From contig JAUNRC010000008.1 of assembly GCA_030535875.1 (NCBI GenBank), positions 1-58,826 of the forward strand: a stretch of 58,826 nucleotides of DNA, written 5' to 3'. Of the stretch, positions 7,485 to 16,418 are shown one piece after another. Origin of the DNA: Akkermansia sp. GTDB taxonomy: Bacteria; Verrucomicrobiota; Verrucomicrobiia; Verrucomicrobiales; Akkermansiaceae. Position 1 is the first letter of the stretch; each line of letters starts with the position of its first letter. The notes beneath the pieces were generated by a model. It did no database searches. It saw only the letters and a program-made list of their open reading frames with translations, and was not told the origin of the DNA. A program made the translations under genes and the position numbers.

Positions 7485-10400
7485 TAGCTGTACAGGGAGA
7501 GTTTTTCGTCGAGCAGGGGGGAGGGGGTCACGCGGTAGCGCTCGCCCAGTTCGATGGATGCCCGATTGCCTAATGAATTGCGGAAGGTGATATGTACGGG
7601 GGTGCGGCCGCTGTGCTCCTGAAGGATATTTTTGATGTGCTGAAGGTCGGCCATGGTGTGGCGGGCTGTGTTGAGAACGATTTCGTAGTGAGCGGGGGCT
7701 TTGGCCTTGCCACGACGGGCGGGGATGCTGCTGAGCAGTTCCAGTCCGTTGGCTGAGACTTTTTTGCCGCCGGTTTTTTCATCTTCGCTGATGCGTGCCC
7801 GGAATTTCACAAAGCTGCCGGCTTGCAGGAGCCCTTCTACGGCGGCTGCCTTGGTGAAGGAGTCGCCCCAGAGCAGGGCCTCGGTATTGCCGGTGAAGTC
7901 TTCAACGGTGATGATGGCGAATTTCTGGCCGCTCTTGCTGACCTTGATGGTGGCGGCGCGGAGCATGCCGGCCATTTCGTGAGAGCCGCGGATTTCATCA
8001 CCGGTCAAATCCGGCAGTGTGCCGATGCGGGTGTACTTGGGCGCGTCGATTATGCCGCGCATGCTGTCGAGCGGGTTGCCCGTGAAGTAGGCACCGGTGA
8101 GGAACTTTTCGTCATCCAGACGTTTTTCCTTGGGCCATTCCTGCAGGATGACTTTTTCTTCGGCGGAGGAGGTTGTGTCTTCCATGGCGAAGAGAGCCAT
8201 TTGTCCGACGGAGCGGTCGCGGTGTACGCCGGCGGCACCATTGAGGCACTGCTCGATGGTCTCGAAGAGCTGGGCGCGGCAAACCTGCATCCAGTCGAAG
8301 GCTCCGCATTGGACGAGTACTTCGAGTTGATTGCGGCGTACGTTCTGCGGGGGAATGCGGTAGCAGAAGTCCTCCAGGCTCTTGTAGGGGCCGTTAGCCT
8401 CGCGTTCTTTAACGATGACATCCACGGTATCGGAGCTCATGCTCTTGATGGAGGCGAGGCCGAAACGGACGGCGAGGTGACCGTTGGGCATGACTTCGGG
8501 CTGGAACTTCACGGCGGAGTGGTTCACGCAGGGGCCGAGCACTTCAATGCCCAGTCGCGTGGCTTCCTGAATAAAGACACCGATTTTTTCGTTGGTGGCC
8601 TCGTTGGACATGAGGCCGCAGAGGAACTCTACGGGGAAATGAGCTTTGAGGTAGGCGGTCCAATAGGAGATATGTCCGTAGCAGGCGGAGTGCGACTTAT
8701 TGAAGCCGTAACCGGCGAATTTCTGGATTTTGTCGAAAATGGCATTGGCGGTTTTTTCGTCAATTTGGTTGACATCCCAGCATCCTTTCACAAAGCGTCG
8801 GCGCTGTTCCGCCATTTCCTGCATGTCCTTGTGGCCCATGGCTCGGCGCAGAAGGTCGGCACCGCCGAGGGTGTAGCCGGCCAGGAGCTTGGCGGCGGCC
8901 TGAACCTGCTCCTGATATATCATCACGCCGTAGGTCAGGCCGGAGACTGTTTCGAGCAGGGGGTGCTCGTATTCTGCCTGTTTGAGCCCCTTTTTCACGG
9001 CAATCATGTCGTCCATGAACTGCATGGCACCGGGGCGGTAAAGGGCGAGCAGGGCGATGATATCTTCGATGTTGTCGATGCCGTAGCGACGGCAGGTGTC
9101 GACCATGCCGCCCGATTCGAGCTGGAACACTCCCATCGTATCGCCGCGATTGAGCAGGGCAAAGGTCTCCTTATCACGGATGTCAACGGCGTCGTAGCGG
9201 AAGTCCGGCACGCGCCAGCGGACATAGCGTTCGGCATCTTTCATGACCGTGAGGGTTTTGAGCCCCAGAAAGTCCATTTTCAGCAGCCCGGCGTTGTAAA
9301 TAGCTCCCATGTCGCACTGAGCCACCACTTCACCTTGTGGGTTGCTCAGGTCGTCGCGGGTGAGGGCAACGTAGTCGTCGAGTGCTCGGTCGCCAATCAC
9401 TACACCGGCGGCGTGCATGCCTACGTTGCGCACGGTGCCTTCAAGTTTGAGGGCGTAGTCCCAGACTTCGGCATAGGTGGGGTCTTGCAGGAGGTTGCGC
9501 AGGTCTTCATTGGCATCGTAACTTTTCTTGAGGGTTACGCCGGGGCCGCTTTCAATTTGTTTGGCTATGCGGTCGCTGTCAGCATAGCTCAAATCGAGCA
9601 CGCGGGCAACGTCTTTAATGACGGATTTTGCGCCCATGGTGCCGTAGGTGATGATGTGGGTAACGGCTCGCTCACCATACTTGTGGCGAACGTAGTCAAT
9701 TACTTCGGGTCGGCGTGTCTGGCAGAAGTCGATATCGATATCCGGCGGGCTTACACGTTCGGGATTGAGGAATCGCTCGAAAATGAGGTTGAATGCGTAG
9801 GGGTCGATGTTGGTAATCTTCATGCAGTAGGCTACCAGCGAGCCGGCGGCCGAGCCACGGCCCGGACCGACGGGGATGTCGTGGTCTTTTGCCCAGTTGA
9901 TGAAGTCTGCCGTAATGAGGAAGTAGCTGGGGAAGCGCAGCATGTTGATGATGCTCAGCTCGTAGTCCAGACGTTCACGCAGTTCTTTGTCGTTTTCGGC
10001 GCGTTCTTTGCCGTAGCGTTCTTCCAGTCCTTTGTAGCAGATTTTGCGGAGGTATTCCTCACGGGTGGAGCCGTCCTCCGGGGCGAACTCGGGATATCGT
10101 TCCGTTGAGGTGGAATCGAGTTTAATGGAGGTGTTGCAGCGCTCGGCGATGATGTTGGTGTTTTCGTAAGCGTCGGGGTACTCCGGGAAGAGTTCGCGCA
10201 TTTCCTCTTCGCTTTTGAAGTAGACGCTGCGCGGGTAGCGCATGCGTTTGCCGTCCATTCGTTTGTTGCCGGTACCCACGCAGATGAGGATGTCGTGGGC
10301 ATCGTGGTCGCTTTCGCGCAGAAAGTGAGCATCGTTCGTGACAACCAATCCCACATCGTGTTTGCGGGCGAGCCGTACCAGTTCGGGGGTGCAGCGGCGC

Positions 10401-10999
10401 TCTTCCTCTAACTCATGGTCCTGAAGTTCGACGAAGAGGTTGTTCTTGCCGAAAATGTCGATGAGTTCGAGCAGCATTTCTTCGGCTTTTTCGGGCTGGT
10501 CCTGTAAAATCCACTCCTGTAAGGGCCCGGATATACAGCCTGTCAGGCAGATGAGCCCTCGGCTGAACTCTCGCAGTGTGGCCAAATCCACGCGCGGTTT
10601 GTGGTAAAAGCCTTCTAGGTGCCCGCGCGAGACGATTTTGATGAGGTTGGCCCAGCCCAGATTATTTTCGCAGAGGAGCACTAAGTGGGTGTATTTTTTG
10701 CGTCCCGGAATTTGTTTTTTGACATCCAGCGGGGTGGGGGAGAGGTAAATTTCGCAGCCGAGGATGGGCTTGAATACAGGTTTTTTTTCCTCGGGATGTT
10801 CTTTGTTCCAAGCGAGAATGTCTTTGTTGTGCTTCTTCACATTCACCATGAATTCAATGGCGGAGAACACGTTGCCGTGGTCGGTGATGGCAACGGAGTT
10901 CATGCCCAGTTCGGCGCAGCGCTTGATGAGATCCTTGGTATGAATCATGCCATCGAGCAGCGAATATTCCGTGTGAACGTGTAGGTGAGTGAAAGCCAT
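7484..10999 (-). CDS. dnaE: DNA polymerase III subunit alpha
   Basis: Replicative polymerase of 1171 residues. The PHP domain starts at once (FTHLHVHTEYSLLDGM). The polymerase active site shows GPGRGSAAGS and PPDIDIDF with the catalytic Asp residues. The helix-hairpin and beta-binding region follow, with an OB fold near residues 1000-1070. Length fits the DnaE1 class. The start MAFTHLHV was preferred over an upstream codon because the PHP motif should be N-terminal and because the -10 element (TACAAT) lies 12 nt before this ATG. The downstream serpin-like gene overlaps the stop by one base, forming a two-gene operon. Confidence 0.97.
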   Translation of the reverse strand: MAFTHLHVHTEYSLLDGMIHTKDLIKRCAELGMNSVAITDHGNVFSAIEFMVNVKKHNKDILAWNKEHPEEKKPVFKPILGCEIYLSPTPLDVKKQIPGRKKYTHLVLLCENNLGWANLIKIVSRGHLEGFYHKPRVDLATLREFSRGLICLTGCISGPLQEWILQDQPEKAEEMLLELIDIFGKNNLFVELQDHELEEERRCTPELVRLARKHDVGLVVTNDAHFLRESDHDAHDILICVGTGNKRMDGKRMRYPRSVYFKSEEEMRELFPEYPDAYENTNIIAERCNTSIKLDSTSTERYPEFAPEDGSTREEYLRKICYKGLEERYGKERAENDKELRERLDYELSIINMLRFPSYFLITADFINWAKDHDIPVGPGRGSAAGSLVAYCMKITNIDPYAFNLIFERFLNPERVSPPDIDIDFCQTRRPEVIDYVRHKYGERAVTHIITYGTMGAKSVIKDVARVLDLSYADSDRIAKQIESGPGVTLKKSYDANEDLRNLLQDPTYAEVWDYALKLEGTVRNVGMHAAGVVIGDRALDDYVALTRDDLSNPQGEVVAQCDMGAIYNAGLLKMDFLGLKTLTVMKDAERYVRWRVPDFRYDAVDIRDKETFALLNRGDTMGVFQLESGGMVDTCRRYGIDNIEDIIALLALYRPGAMQFMDDMIAVKKGLKQAEYEHPLLETVSGLTYGVMIYQEQVQAAAKLLAGYTLGGADLLRRAMGHKDMQEMAEQRRRFVKGCWDVNQIDEKTANAIFDKIQKFAGYGFNKSHSACYGHISYWTAYLKAHFPVEFLCGLMSNEATNEKIGVFIQEATRLGIEVLGPCVNHSAVKFQPEVMPNGHLAVRFGLASIKSMSSDTVDVIVKEREANGPYKSLEDFCYRIPPQNVRRNQLEVLVQCGAFDWMQVCRAQLFETIEQCLNGAAGVHRDRSVGQMALFAMEDTTSSAEEKVILQEWPKEKRLDDEKFLTGAYFTGNPLDSMRGIIDAPKYTRIGTLPDLTGDEIRGSHEMAGMLRAATIKVSKSGQKFAIITVEDFTGNTEALLWGDSFTKAAAVEGLLQAGSFVKFRARISEDEKTGGKKVSANGLELLSSIPARRGKAKAPAHYEIVLNTARHTMADLQHIKNILQEHSGRTPVHITFRNSLGNRASIELGERYRVTPSPLLDEKLSLYS

Positions 11000-11011
11000 A
11001 GTGCGCGCTGC

Positions 11012-11041
11012 ATTGTACCATACGCGCGGGGGGGAAGTAAA
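11012..11041 (-). promoter_or_regulatory. dnaE promoter
   Basis: Minus strand: -35 TTTACT (11036-11041), 18 bp containing a C-run, -10 TACAAT (11012-11017). Distance from -10 to ATG is 12 nt. Confidence 0.6.
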
Positions 11042-11047
11042 GCTCAT

Positions 11048-11080
11048 AAAAATCCCCGCAGCGAGATGGTCGCTGCGGGG
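11048..11080 (-). terminator. hpt terminator
   Basis: Perfect 11-bp stem (11054-11064 and 11070-11080), loop GATGG. ATTTTTA follows on the minus strand. It abuts the dnaE promoter. Confidence 0.85.
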
Positions 11081-11106
11081 AGGTGGAAGGGGGCTGCCTG
11101 TACTTA

Positions 11107-11619
11107 TCAGTTTTCGATGTAACCGATGAAGGGCAGGTTGCGATATTTGCCGTTAAAATCGAGACCGTAGCCTACGAGGAAGTAGTCATCGCAATGCAGG
11201 GCGCAGAAATCGGCTTCGCATTCTACGTTGCGGCGGCCTTTCTTGTTGATGGCTACGGCGGCGGCTACTTTGTCGGCTCCGTTTTCGATGAGGGCATCGC
11301 ACACGGCTTTCATGGTAAGTCCGGTGTCGAGTACATCGTCAATCACCAGAACGTTTTTGCCCGAACATTCAGGCAGGGCGTTGTGCCACTTGAGCCTGCC
11401 TGTGCTCTCCGTACCTTCATAGCTGGATATGCGGATGGTTTGCAGCTCGAAGTTGGCAGGAAGGCAGCGGAGAAGGTCGGCGGCGTACCAGATGGCACCA
11501 TTGAGCAGGCAGAGGGCAATAACCGGCTGCTCGTTGCCGAAGAAGTCCTCTATTTCGCGTGCTACTCGGAGAACGGCTTGCCGAATTTGTTCTTCGGAAT
11601 AAAGAGGTTTAATGTTCAT
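11107..11619 (-). CDS. hpt: Hypoxanthine phosphoribosyltransferase
   Basis: This enzyme salvages hypoxanthine/guanine with PRPP to give IMP/GMP in the cytosol. It is 170 residues long, typical of Hpt. The PRPP-binding motif is VLVIDDVLDTGLTM, and the purine-contact region near the C terminus reads DDYFLVGYGLDFNGKYRNLPFIG. It is monocistronic, with promoter TTGCTT-16-TACAAT and its own strong terminator. Leader about 40 nt, no clear Shine-Dalgarno. Confidence 0.95.
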   Translation of the reverse strand: MNIKPLYSEEQIRQAVLRVAREIEDFFGNEQPVIALCLLNGAIWYAADLLRCLPANFELQTIRISSYEGTESTGRLKWHNALPECSGKNVLVIDDVLDTGLTMKAVCDALIENGADKVAAAVAINKKGRRNVECEADFCALHCDDYFLVGYGLDFNGKYRNLPFIGYIEN

Positions 11620-11661
11620 GGCCTTATTGTTCAGAGGATAAATTACCCGTAGGCGGTGCTC

Positions 11662-11689
11662 ATTGTACTATAATCATGAGAAAAAGCAA
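11662..11689 (-). promoter_or_regulatory. hpt promoter
   Basis: Minus strand: -35 TTGCTT (11684-11689), 16 bp, -10 TACAAT (11662-11667). Confidence 0.65.
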
Positions 11690-11742
11690 GTATAGATGTT
11701 TGTTTGTGGTACTTCGACGTTTTTTATGAAAAACGGTTGAAA

Positions 11743-12470
11743 TCACGCCAAATCGGAGTCGGAATCCATGGAGTTGTTGCCGCTGACAAGTGCGAAGAGT
11801 CTGTCCCACATCGGGCATGTTTTGAAGAACAACCCGATGATGTAGCCGGTGCTCACGGCACAGATGACGGAGCCTTCGCGCACCCCGGCAACTTCGCCTA
11901 ATAGCAGGAGCGAGGCTGCAACTGCAATAAGGAGCAGGGAGCAGTCAACGGCTATTTTACTCGGCTGAACCTCCATTTGAAGGTGCTGCTGAGTGCCAGA
12001 CAAAGACCTTCAGCAGAGAGCGGAATCATGTCGGCTTTCACGAAGGTGAAGATGTCGAAGGCACAGATGGTGCAGCCCAGAAGGGTGTAAGCGATGGAGG
12101 CCGCATAGTTGGGCAGTGGCAGCAAGGTAGTGTAGCTCAGGCAGATATCGAGCATGTTGCCGAGAATGAGTCCCATGACAATCTGTAATAACTGTACCGG
12201 GCGATATTTGCTGCGCAGCAGCGCAATTTGCATGAGAACCAGTATGATATGCACGCAGATGAGCATGCGCCCAACGGTACAGAAGCTGTAACCGGCTCCA
12301 CCCGGTACATCGCCCAGTACCAGATGTGCTACAAGAGCCGGGCCGGTAATAGCATCCGTCCCCAGATTAGCCAGAATGGTGAAAGCTATTCCCTGTGCAA
12401 GAATGAAGAGCCCGAGCAGTAGGACAATGAGGCGCACGAGCGATTCGGTGAGCTTGCGTTGACGTTTCAT
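11743..12470 (-). pseudogene. YczE/YyaS/YitT-type membrane protein, frameshifted
   Basis: The 5' part (12470 down to about 11955) encodes MKRQRKLTESLVRL followed by four hydrophobic segments, a pattern of the YczE/YitT-like integral membrane family. It stops right after STFKWRFSRVK. The rest continues in another frame: IAVDCSLLLI..., then GVREGSVICAVSTGYIIGLFFK, which is the conserved C-terminal end of the same family. Adding one base to the A4 run (T4 at 11955-11958 on plus) restores FSRVKIAVDC, as expected for the family. So this is a one-base deletion in a short homopolymer: a recent pseudogene, a phase-variable gene, or an assembly error. Promoter -10 TATTAT lies 9 nt before the ATG. Confidence 0.75.
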
Positions 12471-12479
12471 GGCGGGGAT

Positions 12480-12508
12480 ATAATATATGAAAATTTCATA
12501 TCGGACAA
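12480..12508 (-). promoter_or_regulatory. Promoter of the YczE-like gene
   Basis: Minus strand: -35 TTGTCC (12503-12508), 17 bp containing the palindrome TATGAAATTTTCATA, -10 TATTAT (12480-12485). The ATG is 9 nt downstream. Confidence 0.5.
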
Positions 12509-12852
12509 GTCTCCATTCCATGATTTTGTGATTATCATGTCAGGAGAAAGGATATTCGGCCGGATATATATAAACGGGGTGAAGTCAGCTTGCTTTCGTG
12601 TTGATTTTTAGTTGGATGTGCACGTATCGCTTCTGTGAAGCCGGAACGGTGTTTGCCACACCTGAGAAGAAAGTCGAAGTTTAGTCGGAGTTTGGTACGG
12701 CAATGGTGATGAAGATGGAGCATATAAGGCATTTTGCTGAGCAGAGCTTATGTCGGAATGTTTGTTCGGGGGGGAGGAATGACCGAAAGGCTGAATCATG
12801 GCGGATATCGGGACTTGCAAATGGGGGAGGAATTTATTATGATGTTGCGCAG
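12509..12852. other. Intergenic region without a clear gene
   Basis: No convincing reading frame or RNA gene was seen. A near-palindrome around ATATTCGGCCGGATAT (about 12552-12568) and the G-rich GGGGGGGAGGAAT (about 12769-12781) are the only marks. It must contain the promoter for the RHH-mnmA pair, but I could not place one. Confidence 0.4.
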
Positions 12853-13128
12853 ATGCCTAAAAAGACTTACATCTTTCGCTGTCCTGCTGATGTGCTGGAG
12901 GAGTTGGTGCACGTGTGTGAGAGCAATGATGTGGATTTTTCGCGAGTGCTGACATCTGCCATCATCATGTATACCGATTGGCTGGCCGAGGCCGGTTGCG
13001 TAGAGGTGGTGCCGGTGCCGCCCTGCCGTTTGAAGGATTCGGAATCTGAAAATCGGTGGAGCCGCAAGTCGAGAGTTTCTGTTAACCGACAGCAAGATAC
13101 TTTATGTCCGATATCCTGGTTGCACTGA
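12853..13128 (+). CDS. Small ribbon-helix-helix-like protein
   Basis: The 91-residue product begins MPKKTYIFRCPADVLEELV: a short strand followed by two predicted helices (DVLEELVHVCESN and DFSRVLTSAIIMYTDWL). This is the size and order of an RHH (MetJ/Arc/CopG) DNA-binding unit, where the strand inserts in the major groove. The tail after residue 50 (CVEVVPVPPCRLKDSESENRW and on) is polar and unmatched. It overlaps the start of mnmA by 25 bp, so the two are probably co-transcribed and the mnmA start is coupled. No antitoxin or toxin partner is adjacent. The family call is weak; a plain hypothetical is possible. Confidence 0.45.
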   Translation: MPKKTYIFRCPADVLEELVHVCESNDVDFSRVLTSAIIMYTDWLAEAGCVEVVPVPPCRLKDSESENRWSRKSRVSVNRQQDTLCPISWLH

Positions 13129-14192
13129 GTGGAGGAGTGGATAGCGCGGCTGCGGCTGCGCTTCTGGTGGAGCAGGGCCATCATGTGGTGGCTGCGTATA
13201 TGAAGAACTGGGTGAACGATGAGAATATACCCGGAGAGTGTCCCTGGGAACGGGATATTGAGGATGCTCTGGCTGTGTGCCGTCGCTTGGGGATAGAGTT
13301 TCGTGTGGTGGACCTCATTGAGCAGTACCGCAGTCGGGTGGTTGATTATCTGATAGAGGGCTATCGTTCGGGGGCCACCCCCAATCCCGATGTGCTCTGC
13401 AATCGTGAGATGAAGTTCGGGGTATTGTTGGACTATGCACTTGAGCAGGGATTTACCGGAGTGGCAACGGGCCACTATGCTAATCGGGCGGACGTTGCCG
13501 GTGAGGGAAGTTATGTGATGCGGGGAGTGGACCGCAATAAGGACCAGTCGTATTTCCTTGCGTTGATGCGCCCGGAGCAGATTGCACGCGCCATTTTCCC
13601 CGTAGGGCAGTTGACCAAGCCGCAGGTGCGCGAACTGGCTCGGCGCTATGAGTTGCCCAATGCTGCGAAGAAGGATTCTCAGGGAATATGTTTTATCGGG
13701 CAGGTGAAGATGAGTGATTTTCTGCGTCATTACCTGCCGGATAATCCCGGTGATATTGTGGATTTGCAGGGGCGCCGTTTGGGGCGCCACAATGGCCTGC
13801 ACCTATTTACCATGGGGCAGCGCAAGGGGCATTTTGTTGCCTCGCCTCGTGAGGGAGTGGCCTATGTGGTGGTGGGTAAGGACTTGAAGAACAATAGGCT
13901 GATTTTGGGCTATGAGGATGAACAGACTCCCGGCCTGTACTCCCGATTTGCCACGGTGGGCTCAGTGACCAATACCCTTAAACCGCTTCCGGAGCGAGTG
14001 ATGGCGCAGCCTCGCTATCGGGCTCCTGCCGTACCGGCTCGTTGTTATGCCTTGTCGGAAAGTCGTTATCGGCTGGAGTTTGATGAGCCAGTCAGAGCTC
14101 TTGCTCTGGGGCAGGTCTGCGCCTTTTATGAGCCCGATGATGATCGAGGTGAGCGCTTGCTGGGCGGAGGCTTTTTTGAGGAAAGTTGGTAA
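13104..14192 (+). CDS. mnmA: tRNA-specific 2-thiouridylase MnmA
   Basis: MnmA thiolates U34 of Lys, Glu and Gln tRNAs using ATP and sulfur delivered through a persulfide relay. The PP-loop LSGGVDSAAAAALLV is at residues 8-22. The first catalytic Cys is in CNREMKFG and the second in GICFIGQVKMSDFL. Length 362 is normal. It starts inside the 3' end of the RHH-like gene, so translation is likely coupled. It converges on the membrane protein gene at 14214. Confidence 0.95.
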   Translation: MSDILVALSGGVDSAAAAALLVEQGHHVVAAYMKNWVNDENIPGECPWERDIEDALAVCRRLGIEFRVVDLIEQYRSRVVDYLIEGYRSGATPNPDVLCNREMKFGVLLDYALEQGFTGVATGHYANRADVAGEGSYVMRGVDRNKDQSYFLALMRPEQIARAIFPVGQLTKPQVRELARRYELPNAAKKDSQGICFIGQVKMSDFLRHYLPDNPGDIVDLQGRRLGRHNGLHLFTMGQRKGHFVASPREGVAYVVVGKDLKNNRLILGYEDEQTPGLYSRFATVGSVTNTLKPLPERVMAQPRYRAPAVPARCYALSESRYRLEFDEPVRALALGQVCAFYEPDDDRGERLLGGGFFEESW

Positions 14193-14213
14193 GGTTGCTT
14201 TTTCTCTGTCCGC

Positions 14214-15020
14214 TTAACGGGGTGAAAATCGGCTGCGGCGCAGAATGCGCGGTGCCAGCAGGAAGGTAAGCCCACAGGGAAAATTGAGCATGACGGCTAC
14301 TGCGCTTGCGTGGATGTTGTCCTCGTTCGGTTCGGGTAAGATGTATAACCAGAGCAGGCTGCAGATGGTTGGCAGCAGCAGGTAATTGTAACATTGAGCC
14401 GCGAGACCGGGCGGAACCGGCCATATACAGAGAAGAGCCGGCAGGATGAGGAGCAGAGTGAGGAGGGCGGCCTCGGCTGTGGGTTGCCATTCGCCGGCGC
14501 CATGGTAGGCAAGTTCCGGGTAGGTCGGCGGGGTGAGGTTATCGAGATGGTCGCCGAGGATGTCGCCCTGCGTGCAATAGATGGCACGTCCATCTTTCAG
14601 TAGTGCCAACCAAGGGGTGCAGGTGACGGAGTATTCTTTGATGTCGGATTGAATAATGAGGGGCGAGTTGCGGCTGTAGAGTTGTTGCAGGTTCGGTGTG
14701 CCGCCTTCGAGTTGAAGGCAGTGCCGGATATCGGCAGCGGGGCTTGCAGGGTACGAGGTTGGTACCAGTTGTAGGTTGCGACTGAAGTTCTGCAACTGAT
14801 TTTCTGTCGGTCGAAAGGTGAAATATTCAGGGTTGAAGTGTGTGCTGCCGTGACGGTGCGGGTGGTGCTGCAATCCGTTCGGTGGCGGACCGAACCATGC
14901 AGAAGCCTGTGAGTTCCATGCTCTCATCATGCCGCAATATTGCAGCAGGTGTACCCCGCTTTGGGCTGTTATAAAGAACAGCAAGGGGCAGAGAACAATC
15001 TTGATGAGGAGAATTTTCAC
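14214..15020 (-). CDS. Hypothetical membrane protein
   Basis: The 268-residue product has an N-terminal hydrophobic segment (residues 4-20), a polar extracytoplasmic region of about 160 residues rich in Pro/Asn/His, and three C-terminal hydrophobic segments (about 185-265). It ends RILRRSRFSPR. The start codon is GTG. No domain was recognised. It lies about 100 bp downstream of the PH-like gene on the same strand and may share its transcript. The C-terminal triple-TM unit suggests an inner-membrane protein facing the periplasm; nothing more can be said. Confidence 0.6.
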   Translation of the reverse strand: MKILLIKIVLCPLLFFITAQSGVHLLQYCGMMRAWNSQASAWFGPPPNGLQHHPHRHGSTHFNPEYFTFRPTENQLQNFSRNLQLVPTSYPASPAADIRHCLQLEGGTPNLQQLYSRNSPLIIQSDIKEYSVTCTPWLALLKDGRAIYCTQGDILGDHLDNLTPPTYPELAYHGAGEWQPTAEAALLTLLLILPALLCIWPVPPGLAAQCYNYLLLPTICSLLWLYILPEPNEDNIHASAVAVMLNFPCGLTFLLAPRILRRSRFSPR

Positions 15021-15124
15021 GGGCTGAGGTCATCAGGGAGGGGAGTGCTGCGCTTGCGGAGCTTCATGGTATTGTGCAGTCGATTGCCCGAAGCTGCGGT
15101 ACGGTCGGCGGGATGATGGCGGGC

Positions 15125-15577
15125 TCAGACGGACCAAGGGGAGGCGTTGTAGGCGGCATCGGCCGCAGAGCTGACGAGCATGCGCACGCGCTCGACATCC
15201 GCCACGCGCAGGAAACCTCTCGGTGTGCGGGTTTCGGTACGCTCGTCATAGTCGTGCTCAAAGATAACATCGCCGCTGCCGTCCGGCTCTTCGTTGACCT
15301 TTTGAATCATGCCGAGCATGAGCGGCCATTCCTGAACTTCACCTTCTGTGGGTAGAACAACGGCCCGTTTGGCTGTGAGCAGGTAGAGCGGAGCGGTGGC
15401 CTGAGTGGCGCGGGTTGTTTTGGTCCCCAGCAGCTTTTTGAGGCACCGGAGCAGCCCGGCGGGGCGCGGTGCCGTTGAGGTCATCGGAGTAAGAGCTTTG
15501 CCTACCCACAGAAGTTCTTCCTGCGGTCGCAGGATGCTCGTCACGCGGGCTTGTTCTTCGGTTGAGAGAGTATTCAT
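15125..15577 (-). CDS. Small PH-domain-like protein
   Basis: At 150 residues, the pattern ILRPQEELLWVGKA (16-29), then PLYLLTAKRAVVLP, WPLMLGMIQKV, GSGDVIFEHDYDE and GFLRVADVERVRML resembles bacterial PH-like domains. Those have an 'E-x-hh-W' entry, an 'hLTxxRhhh' strand and a final helix with ERV. Such domains often occur in membrane-associated proteins of unknown role. Its ATG overlaps the stop of the GNAT gene (ATGA), so they are translationally coupled. The function is not known. Confidence 0.55.
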   Translation of the reverse strand: MNTLSTEEQARVTSILRPQEELLWVGKALTPMTSTAPRPAGLLRCLKKLLGTKTTRATQATAPLYLLTAKRAVVLPTEGEVQEWPLMLGMIQKVNEEPDGSGDVIFEHDYDERTETRTPRGFLRVADVERVRMLVSSAADAAYNASPWSV

Positions 15578-16350
15578 GGTGAATGGGAATTATTTTCTTC
15601 CGCTGTTATACCGTTGACCTTGGCGACAAAGTCGGCGTAGTTTTGCTCGAAGATGAGAGAGCTGTGCTCACTGTTTTGTACCTGCTCGAACCCGTAGCGG
15701 CGAGAGAACTCAGCTCCCTCGGGGGTGACGTTGTCGGTGATGATGCCGCGGCAGCGGGATTGGTACGGTGCATATTGCTCCACGGCAAGGCTCAGAAGGT
15801 GGCGCGTGAGCCCCAACCCTCGGTAGGGCGGCTCGGTGAGTACACAGCACAGGAACATGTGGAGTGGCTCATTGCTGTCGGTTGTTGGGTTCGCCAAATC
15901 TTCCAGTGTGAGGGTGTGGTCATTGAAGGTGCCGGCGCGCAGGGCTGTGTAGATATGTTCTTTGACCGGGAAAAGGTTGACAAAGGCAACGATGTTATCG
16001 CCTACGGCTGCCGCGATGGTGGTGGCGGGATAGCGCTTGTACCAGCGGTAGGCCTCCGCTGCCGGAGTAATGTTTTCTTCGCAGTAGTACTTGGCTTCCA
16101 GAGCGGCCATTTGTTCAAAGTGCTCGGCGCTAAGCTCGTCGACAATGCGTAGTCCCGGTGCTTGTTTGGCCAGTGCGAAGGAGAGCAGAGCCGCAGCGAA
16201 GAGTACCACGCAGATGGCTGTGGAGAGTACTTTTTTGGCGAGCTCGATATCGCCGTCCGAGCCTGAACCGATGATGAAATAGGCTGCAAATGCTCCTGTC
16301 ATCCCCAGCAGGAGTGTGATGAGCGCTCCTTTGTTGGCTTGCCAGAACAT
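15574..16350 (-). CDS. Membrane-anchored GNAT-family acetyltransferase
   Basis: Starting at MFWQANKGAL, the 258-residue protein has two N-terminal hydrophobic helices (about residues 8-28 and 43-62), followed by a cytosolic GNAT domain. The acetyl-CoA motif A is EPPYRGLGLTRHLLSLAVEQ and the C-terminal GAEFSRRYGFEQV is typical of GNATs. An upstream in-frame extension would run into the rubrerythrin terminator and was rejected. It is the first gene of a coupled pair with the PH-like protein. The substrate is unknown; tethering two helices to a GNAT is unusual but not unique. Confidence 0.75.
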   Translation of the reverse strand: MFWQANKGALITLLLGMTGAFAAYFIIGSGSDGDIELAKKVLSTAICVVLFAAALLSFALAKQAPGLRIVDELSAEHFEQMAALEAKYYCEENITPAAEAYRWYKRYPATTIAAAVGDNIVAFVNLFPVKEHIYTALRAGTFNDHTLTLEDLANPTTDSNEPLHMFLCCVLTEPPYRGLGLTRHLLSLAVEQYAPYQSRCRGIITDNVTPEGAEFSRRYGFEQVQNSEHSSLIFEQNYADFVAKVNGITAEENNSHSP

Positions 16351-16368
16351 ATATGGGTGATGTATGGT

Positions 16369-16401
16369 AAAAAGCGCGCAGGACTTTTCCTGCGCGCTTG
16401 G
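16369..16401 (-). terminator. Rubrerythrin terminator
   Basis: GC-rich inverted repeat (AAGCGCGCAGG/CCTGCGCGCTT) with an intervening ACTTTT. TTTTTA follows on the minus strand. Confidence 0.85.
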
Positions 16402-16418
16402 GGTATGGTGGACGGAAA

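Noticed and set aside
7823..10108. 761-codon plus-strand frame opposite dnaE
   Set aside because: Shadow of dnaE codon use; no start signal or family match.
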